NCBI GenBank assembly: GCA_034640345.1
Contig: JAXRVH010000006.1
Location: forward strand, 496,001-560,000
Source of the DNA: Drechslera avenae
Taxonomy: Eukaryota > Ascomycota > Dothideomycetes > Pleosporales > Pleosporaceae
DNA length: 64,000 bases
Direction of reading: 5' to 3'
Shown: positions 57,393 through 64,000 of the stretch, one piece after another
How positions within the stretch are numbered: the first letter of the stretch is position 1
Layout of the letters: each line of letters opens with the position of its first letter
Program-made: the position numbers and the translations under genes
The notes under the pieces: generated by a model
Databases searched by the model: none
What the model saw: the letters and a program-made list of their open reading frames with translations, nothing else
Told to the model about the DNA's origin: nothing

Positions 57393-58537
57393 ATGTCTCC
57401 CGACGAATTCGTCAAGGCGATTGTGAGGGATCCGACCAGCGCTGAGATTGCGGAATTCCTCGCCAATCGCAGCGGTGCTCAGATGCTGCAGTTGCTGCGT
57501 TGCATCAAAGAGCCAGGTGCACAAGCTGCATTCGCGACTAAGATGTTGCATCTGCCTCCACGCGTGGGCGGCCGTCATACCACTCCCGAGAAAGCTGAGA
57601 AGACCAAGAAAGCGCTCAATGCCTTCGTAGGATTCCGATGTATGTTCAAGATATCTTGATAGACACACAACAAGCTGACCTCCTGTTCCTAGGCTATTAT
57701 ATCACGATTCCGATCTTCAAGTCTTGGCCTATGAAGAAGCTGTCCAACTTGATCGGGACTTTGTGGGAGGCAGATCCAAACAAGCCGCTCTGGTCCTTGT
57801 TGGCGAAAGCTTGGTCTATGATCCGTGACCAGCTCACCAAGAAGAAGGCCCCGCTGGACGAGTTCTTCGGCGTCATGTGTCCTTGGCTCGGGCTGCCTTC
57901 TCCCGACTCGTACCTCGAGACTTACGGATGGACTCTTTCTATTGACCAGGATGGAAACCCGACTCTCTCTCGTGAGGCCGGTTTCGAGTCTGCATTCGCT
58001 ATCGCTGAAGCTGCAGACATGGCGCTCTCGGTTGAAGACATCATCGATCAAGCCCAGATGTTCGGTTTTGCCACCGGCTACAAGCACAACGCGGGCACTG
58101 CCTCATCGACCTTCCTTGGTGATCGTATGGCTGCGCGTAACGCACGCCGAGGTAGGCGATTCACTGCTGCGGATCTTGCTGTCAAGGCAAAGCTCCAACG
58201 CGATATCCGCTACGTCCACGAATACATGGACTCACGCAAGGACGATCCCATACTCGAGATGCCCGATTACTCTGAGACTCTTGCGGATGGAAGCCATAAT
58301 CCGCTTCACGACCACATTGTTGCTGCTGTCGCTCAGGGAATCCCCGGTTTCCACGACGATGCTCCCATGTTCGGTATGGGAACTGGATTCGCAGATTCAT
58401 CTACCTCTCTTGCCATGCGCGAAGCGATGCGCCAGTCCACGATGAACGACGCCATCTTCTACGAGAATGACGCTTTCCGCCTCGGTGCCAACGAAGATGC
58501 TACCCTACCTGCTTTCGACGACGCCAATAACGTCTGA
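57393..58537 (+). CDS. MAT1-1-1: Mating-type protein MAT1-1-1 (alpha-box transcription factor)
   Basis: Two exons (57393-57639, 57693-58537) give 363 residues. The alpha-box domain spans ~70-170: KKALNAFVGFRCYY, FKSWPMKKLSNLIGTLWEAD, WSLLAKAWSMIRDQL and a LPSPDSYLETYGW end. The 53-nt intron splits the Cys codon after GFR, at the place where MAT1-1-1 alpha-box introns usually lie. The protein is the master DNA-binding regulator of MAT1-1 mating identity, controlling pheromone and receptor genes together with the general Mcm1 factor. Flanking GAP1/ORF1 on the left and APN2 on the right match the MAT locus of Pleosporales. The C-terminal ~190 residues are less conserved and acidic. Confidence 0.95.
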
Positions 58538-59719
58538 TTGCCTCGTGCATGTCAAGCAGGCCTATACAAACTATGCATCGGCACAAGCCTTCTCATCGAC
58601 CGACGATTTGCCCTGTATTATAAACCCCAGCAAACCCCACCTACGCTACTCTCTTTTCCCTTCGATATTTCCAGGCCTTCGAAAACACTATCGGTTAGCT
58701 TCCATGCGCACTACATCGTTTGGGTAACTCCCTTGCCTCAGCGACACCATCTGGCTTCGGCAAGGCGTACGCCTATCACAAAACTCTTTCTTACTTACGA
58801 CTACGACTGCGACCTTTGGGTTTCGATATCACATTACGACACTATACATTACACATTTGCTTTTATTGCGACACAGATACAGCGACGGATGGATACGGTA
58901 CTTGCACATACTTGGGTAGCTGTCAATGTCACTGTCCTCATATGGACGATGATAAACAGCATGCCTCGGTTGCAAAAGCATCACTGATGGATTGACACAC
59001 TTGTCTCCATTGACATGCATGACGAGCGATTTGTTTCATACCGATGGTGCAGTTATCTGCGACCAATTCTTGCGGTCACTGATCTTCCTTTTATTTGCTT
59101 GACTTTCTTTCGACCCACGAGTCGGTCTTACCCATCTCGAGGGTACTTATGTAGAGTCTCACATGATTCAGTACATAGCCAGTTGATATCGTTCGACACC
59201 AAAAACAGATAGATAAATGAATGCAAAACAATCCCAAACCCTGGCTTCGATGCAGTGACTGAGTGATGCCTTTGACGTTCCCGTGTTGATCCATATCAGA
59301 GCATGGTACTGTGATACAGCTATCCACCGATGCCTTGATCGGTGTGACGGTGCTGTGTGACGGAGGCGTGGTTGTGAATCAGGAGACACCCGAAGTCCGC
59401 GGTCCGACTATGTCTTAGATGAGCCTCGTGAGACGTGGACAACGGAAAATAGCTCCATACAAATAATCCACAATACGCACATGAATCTAAATCTCCCTTT
59501 TCAAAGAAGAGGTAGCTTTTCTGCGGTCTGTGGTGTAATAATAGCAAGTCCGTCAGTTTTCACGCATGATCCTACAACCCCAAGAGCACAAAAATATGGG
59601 GATCAGCAATCATCTGGTATTTTCAGCGGACTAAGTAAGGAGATCAAGAACAGTCGATGTTTCATGTGTGCTCAATGCTTGGTCATGATAACTCAGTGTT
59701 GAGGCTAGAGGCTTAGGGA
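58538..59719. other. Spacer downstream of MAT1-1-1
   Basis: It holds the MAT1-1-1 3' flank. Short ORFs show no family features. I found no second MAT gene and no HMG box. Confidence 0.5.
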
Positions 59720-60640
59720 AGGGGTAGATGGACTCGCGAACAGGCATATCCGTCAACGCAACTTTGTGGCAGGCCTGGCAACGTCTTTCGAGGTGGTTGA
59801 ATAGCATAACAATAAGTAGCTCTGCATGTTTGAAAGGAGACATTGGCGGTGTTGTGAAGATGTGGTCGTGTTTCGTTCGGCGCAAGTCCTTGGAACCCTT
59901 GAGCTGCCTTGTGAGCGCAACTTTGTGGCAAGCCTGGCAAGCTCTTGTGAGTTGATTCGGAACTCCAATCTCAAGTAGCTCTGAACATTGAAAGCGAAAT
60001 TTCGGTGAAATTATGGAGATGTGGGTCATGTTTCTCTTTGGTGGAACACACTGGACAAGTATTCCTGAGAGCGCAACTTTGTGACAGGCCTGGCAAGCGC
60101 TCTTCAAGTCATTATGTAGATATGAAATAATGCTCGGGGGAGAAAACAGAGGATTTTCATTCGTCTGTGTTCTGAGTTAAAACCTTTGTCGAGAATCTGA
60201 GGTAGCTCGCGGCGCCCGAAACGTGTCGTACCAAACGTAGTTTCATAGCAAGGCTGACAAACATAGCTTGACTGAACTTGATAGTATGAAGTGAGAGAGA
60301 GAGGTATACATATGCCACTTCAGACATTTTCATACCATTCAGATCTCGAGACATTGATGTTTTGGACGTCGGGTTGAGTTTGGGATACCTCGGTGGGCAT
60401 CATGAGTGCGTCTTTCTGGTAGGCCTGGCAAGGATTTCACCGGAAGGATTCTGTAGCTAGAATATATAGCTGAGAAGATTTAAATGAGTTTCAGTATGGT
60501 GATAATGATAATTTTATACTAGCTGTACGGCAGAACCTCATGGCCATTGCCGGGCATTGTCAGTGCATCTTTATGGCAAGCCTGGAAAGCCTTTTACGAG
60601 ATGATTCTCATAGCTACAAGAGGGAGCTCACATGATATAA
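59720..60640. repeat. Diverged ~160-bp tandem repeat array, six units
   Basis: A core like TTTGTGGCAGGCCTGGCAA recurs, with the C of its CAGGCCTGGCAA part at 59770, 59929, 60085, 60249, 60420 and 60577. The spacings are 159, 156, 164, 171 and 157. A GTAGCT-like motif follows the core at +31 to +46 in most units. The first three units (59720-60110) are most alike, sharing further sequence such as the AGCTCTG block after the core; units 4-6 are more decayed. On the minus strand one frame reads C-Q-A-C-H-K-x-A-L in units 1-3, with variants in 5 and 6. No mobile-element ends are seen. Confidence 0.7.
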
Positions 60641-61773
60641 AGGTGTTGTGTTAAGGTAAAGGTGGTTGATGAAAAGTGGTAAGAAAGGGGTGGAAGTGCG
60701 ATGTATCCAGAAGATCAGACTCACCGTAGAATTTTTCCTTGATATCATTTCTTACATTTCAAAAATAGATTTAGCTAACCAAACTCGGGTAGAGTCTTCT
60801 CGTAAAAGGTCAAACAAAGTTCTGGGGAGTTTTGATCGTTGGAAGCTAGATATTCACGTCCGTGTCATTATAAGCAACCTCGTTCTACTAGGGTTGCCAG
60901 CTAACTTACCCCCTCCATCTGTTCTATAGACATTGACTTCTCGCTAGACGGACAAGCTCTTCTGAAATACTTTTTGACAACCCTCTATATGGTCTGAATA
61001 TATATCATACTACGTATAGTCCAGTGCAGGCATCTACACACCTAAACTTGAAACAACGTACTTACTCGCGTATGCACCATACGAGGACCTACAGAGAAAG
61101 CTCTTTATCAGAGCTTGAACAAGTCGTTAGAACATTTCAGATGTATACTCAAAACTAAGATTCTTTTACCCTAGGCCTGTTCTTCAACTTCGTGTATAAA
61201 TAACGATTGTGTGATGAGTACACATATATACAAGAAATTGATGAACAGACCGTTGGGTAAAAGAACTTCAGTTCTGAATATACATATGTCCATCAAACAC
61301 CCGTTACTCATAGTACGAAGAAGCGATATTTTTTACAAAAGCATATTGAATTGATTTTGCAACTCAACACCATCCCACCACCCCTCCCAAAAGGAATATA
61401 AAACGCTCAAATGTTACTAATACATATATCCCACACATCCCCTATGGGGATTAGAATGTTTATGGACGCTCAAGTTCAGTGTACAACAAGTACTCTCTGT
61501 TCGACCTTTCAGCCTTTCTGGTCTAGTATGCCCATCTCTTGAATGCAAAGTGTCCATGGAAAAAGAATCTACAGCAAAGTGAGAGAACACTGCCTAGCAG
61601 GTTTCTCATATCCCCCCTCTCATCTAGGCGGCGGGGTTCGGATTGTTTGCACTTCCTTATTACCCTTGTATCGCATTTAGCAGCGGGAGAACAGCTGTAG
61701 TAAGGCAGTTTTCTGCCCTCAGTCTGTAATGTGGCATATCTTTCGTCCTTGTCTATTCTCTCTCTTTCTCTCC
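60641..61773. other. AT-rich spacer between repeat array and APN2
   Basis: It is mostly AT-rich with a TATAAAA-type element near 61397 but no supported gene behind it. The ORF at 60666-60929 has no recognisable features. This may include the right border of the MAT1-1 idiomorph. Confidence 0.5.
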
Positions 61774-63710
61774 TCAGCTACTTTTCCAATCGCTACACCA
61801 GGTAAAAGCTGGACACCGCCACTGTGTCCCAGTTTCCTTCTGCCCACTTGGTCCAATGGGTCTGGGGCAGACCCAAAATTCCCTTCCAAAATTTGGACCC
61901 TTTTTCTTTGTTTTGTAAATAGTGCACGGTTCGCCGTGTTCGCACCGCGGTGGGGGTTTCTTTGAGAAGAGCTTTGTCCAGCCTTCTTTGGACGCTTCTT
62001 GCGACGCACGTGGGTCGGTGTCAAAGGAATCAGAGACCAGCGGCGACGCTGGGGGCAGCATATCGGCGGCGGACTGGCTGGGAGGATCTGCGGTTGTAGA
62101 AGACGACGAGGCTGGCGGGTCATCCGGAGGACTTGGATCGACGGGCTTTGTACGGCTTTGGAAGAAGCCTTTGAGTGATTGCTGGCCTCTGGGTGCGGCA
62201 GTCGAAACGTTGGATTTACTGCGCTTAGTCGGCTGGCTCGGGGATCCGGAGGCTGAAATGCGTCGCTTCTCGGTCGACTTCAGTGGGCTCTGAGTTGATG
62301 CCGGACTGCTATCTGCGATTGGAAGTGTGTCTGCCAAGGAAGCCGCGATTGCCAATTCGAGATCTCTGTCCATCTGGCTTACAGCCATATGTGAGGTAAC
62401 ACCAACTGGCGCTTCCGTTGGCGGATTTATTTGTGTTGTTACAGGTACAGACGGTACTGTAGATTTGCGCGGGGCGGGCTTCTTGCTGAACATGTCTTTA
62501 ATACTCCTCCGCTTGGTGAACTCTTCTAGTAGCTTTCCGCTGAGTGGCGGGGCATCTTTGGCTGGATCATATTCTCTCTGTCTTACCCCGTTCTGGAACA
62601 CACCTGCTGGGTTCATCAGGTCCAAAATATGTGCAGTATTCTTACCGGTTCCTGCCTCGTCTACAGTTGGTACAACATCCTTCGTGACTGCATACACCGG
62701 GCAATGATCGGATCCCATGAGTCCTTCCTGGATATCCGCATCATTGAACCAGTCCTTCAAGGCAATACTGCATAGTATGAAGTCGATTCGTGAGCCAAAG
62801 TTACCCGGTCTCGCATTGATCTTCTGCTCCCAGTGTGTAAACATGCCCTCGCGATCTGGGTGAAACTCTCGACATAGATCGTATAGTACCGGCTCCTCAC
62901 GCCCTTGGTCTCGTTGGCCTGGTACGTTTCCATTGAGCAAGAGCTGATTGAAGATGCGACGATTGGGTGTGCTGAGGTACTCGGCGTGTGTCATGCCCTC
63001 TAAACGCATATTATCTTCTGCCTTTGCAGTATCGATCAAATCTCTCGACACGTTCAGATCTCCCGTAAGTATGACGCTTTTGCCCATCTTGGTCAAGTTC
63101 CTTATCCGTGTTTCCAGAGCAGTGAGGAAGCCGAGCCGAAAGCCGTCTCGTTGGCCATTGCTATTCGCCGGACTGTAGACACCAAAGAGGACAAAGGCAG
63201 GAAACTCCAGCACCAGACATCGTCCTTCCGAGTCAAGACTGTCTACATCCAGGTCCGAGGGGAGGCAGGCGATCTGGGAGGGCGTAAGGTAGCCGCCAAT
63301 GCTGGCCGACACAGGGAGGTCACGGTAGGGCGTTGATGAGTGGGGAGGGCAGAGAGCGCCTAGTACGCCTTCTTCGGCGCGGACAGGAGCGCATACGGAT
63401 TGGCGGGTATATATACCGACGCCCGAATATCCTGCAAGTATATCAGTATCCGACGCTAGGACAAAGGCGTGCATAGTGTCAAGAGGTATGTACCCTTCTT
63501 GTGCTTGGGCAGGCTAAAGTAGCAATCCCAGCCCGGTACAAGTACCATGTCGTCGGTGAGGTCCTTGCGCTGAATCTTCAGCTCTTGCATGATGACAATG
63601 TCGGCCTCGAGAATGTCGAACATGGCATTGAATGTCCTCGTTGTGCTCCATGGCTTGTAGCCGAACGGGTTGCGAATGCCGTTGACATTCCAGGTGGTGA
63701 TGCGGACCAT
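61774..63710 (-). CDS. APN2: AP endonuclease / DNA lyase Apn2
   Basis: Two exons (63710-63494, 63431-61774) give 624 residues across a 62-nt intron in phase 1. The exonuclease III-like catalytic domain (1-~340) shows TTWNVNGIRN, IVIMQELKIQ with the metal-binding Glu, VILTGDLNVSRDLID, GSRIDFILCS and GSDHCPVYA. A disordered linker carries a PCNA-binding box, QQSLKGFF. The C-terminus has a GRF-type zinc finger (CEHGEPC, GREFWVCPRP, CPAF). The enzyme cleaves abasic sites in base-excision repair in the nucleus. It commonly borders the MAT locus in Pezizomycotina, as here. The start is the ATG of MVRITTWNVNG. Confidence 0.93.
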
Positions 63711-64000
63711 GGCTGGCTCTGTCCGATTACCGAGGGCGACAATGAATGCAAGCAAGAAAGCATTATTCCCTCGTCACCTCATCGCACACGGAATCTGACG
63801 AGCGAGACGCGACAACGAGACGACGAGACGCGCCGGGGACACGACGTCACATTACCCCGGTACGCGGCGCTGAACGGGCGGCGGCGGGCGGCGGGACTCT
63901 CGGCATCAGCCCATCTCAGTCGCTGCCGCCAAGCACGGCCCTCTCGTCAATTCCACATCGCTCTCGTCACTCCATCACACGTCACGCCAACACCAATTGC
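63711..64000. other. Upstream region of APN2
   Basis: It holds the APN2 promoter. The GC-rich, then C/T-rich sequence at 63860-64000 looks like the leader of a following plus-strand gene. In related fungi COX13 often lies here, but no start codon is present in the window. Confidence 0.4.

Noticed and set aside
58538..59600. A second MAT1-1 gene after MAT1-1-1
   Set aside because: Only short, unrelated frames in all six readings; no HMG or other MAT-type motif.
60666..60929. 87-residue ORF between the repeat array and APN2
   Set aside because: No signal peptide, domain or leader features in AT-rich sequence; likely chance.

Overview
This window is nuclear DNA of a filamentous ascomycete, almost certainly a dothideomycete of the order Pleosporales. 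The evidence is many short introns (about 45-60 nt, GTAAGT-like donors, CTAAC/CTGAC branch sites close to the acceptor), gene families typical of Pezizomycotina, and a MAT1-1 mating-type region next to GAP1, ORF1 and APN2. I rebuilt exon structures by hand from splice signals, reading phase and known family sequence. Exon coordinates in the entries are inferences except where a frame is uninterrupted.

Layout. 1-9.9 kb: N-terminal piece of a secreted histidine acid phosphatase, a coiled-coil protein, a GH43 beta-xylosidase, the retromer sorting nexin Vps5, a hotdog-fold thioesterase and a small mitochondrial protein. 10-28 kb: housekeeping genes, comprising an unknown protein, the Kelch polarity protein Tea1/KelA, the TORC1 subunit raptor, cytosolic AspRS, the exosome cap protein Rrp40 and the ribosome-associated chaperone Ssz1. 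28-36 kb: an F-box protein, an unknown protein, a secreted lactonase and a mitochondrial HAD hydrolase. 36-38 kb: a gene-poor, partly AT-rich stretch with a tiny protein of 13-residue repeats. 38-48 kb: an ASH1-type SET methyltransferase, the palmitoyltransferase Erf2, a small mitochondrial protein, HisRS with two start codons and a Gemin2-like protein. 48-49.5 kb: an AT-rich, gene-poor island with a small secreted cysteine-rich protein that was not called as an ORF. 49.5-56.8 kb: a choline/ethanolamine phosphotransferase, a NIPSNAP protein, the RhoGAP GAP1 and the FMN-binding ORF1. 57.4-63.7 kb: MAT1-1-1, about 3.2 kb without a gene that holds a diverged array of ~160-bp repeats, then the DNA repair nuclease Apn2.

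Most unusual signals. (1) Two nearby genes, the GH43 xylosidase and the thioesterase, each appear to carry a stwintron: an intron inserted between the first and second base of another intron's donor site. Ordinary GT-AG splicing cannot keep the frame in either gene, while two-step splicing restores the expected protein exactly. (2) Six diverged repeats at 156-171 bp spacing lie between MAT1-1-1 and APN2 and share a near-palindromic core. (3) The two small unusual proteins lie in the AT-rich, gene-poor islands. (4) Further points are micro-exons of 10 and 13 nt, a uORF whose stop overlaps the raptor start codon, and a likely dual-targeted HisRS.

No tRNA, rRNA, CRISPR array or intact transposon was recognised.
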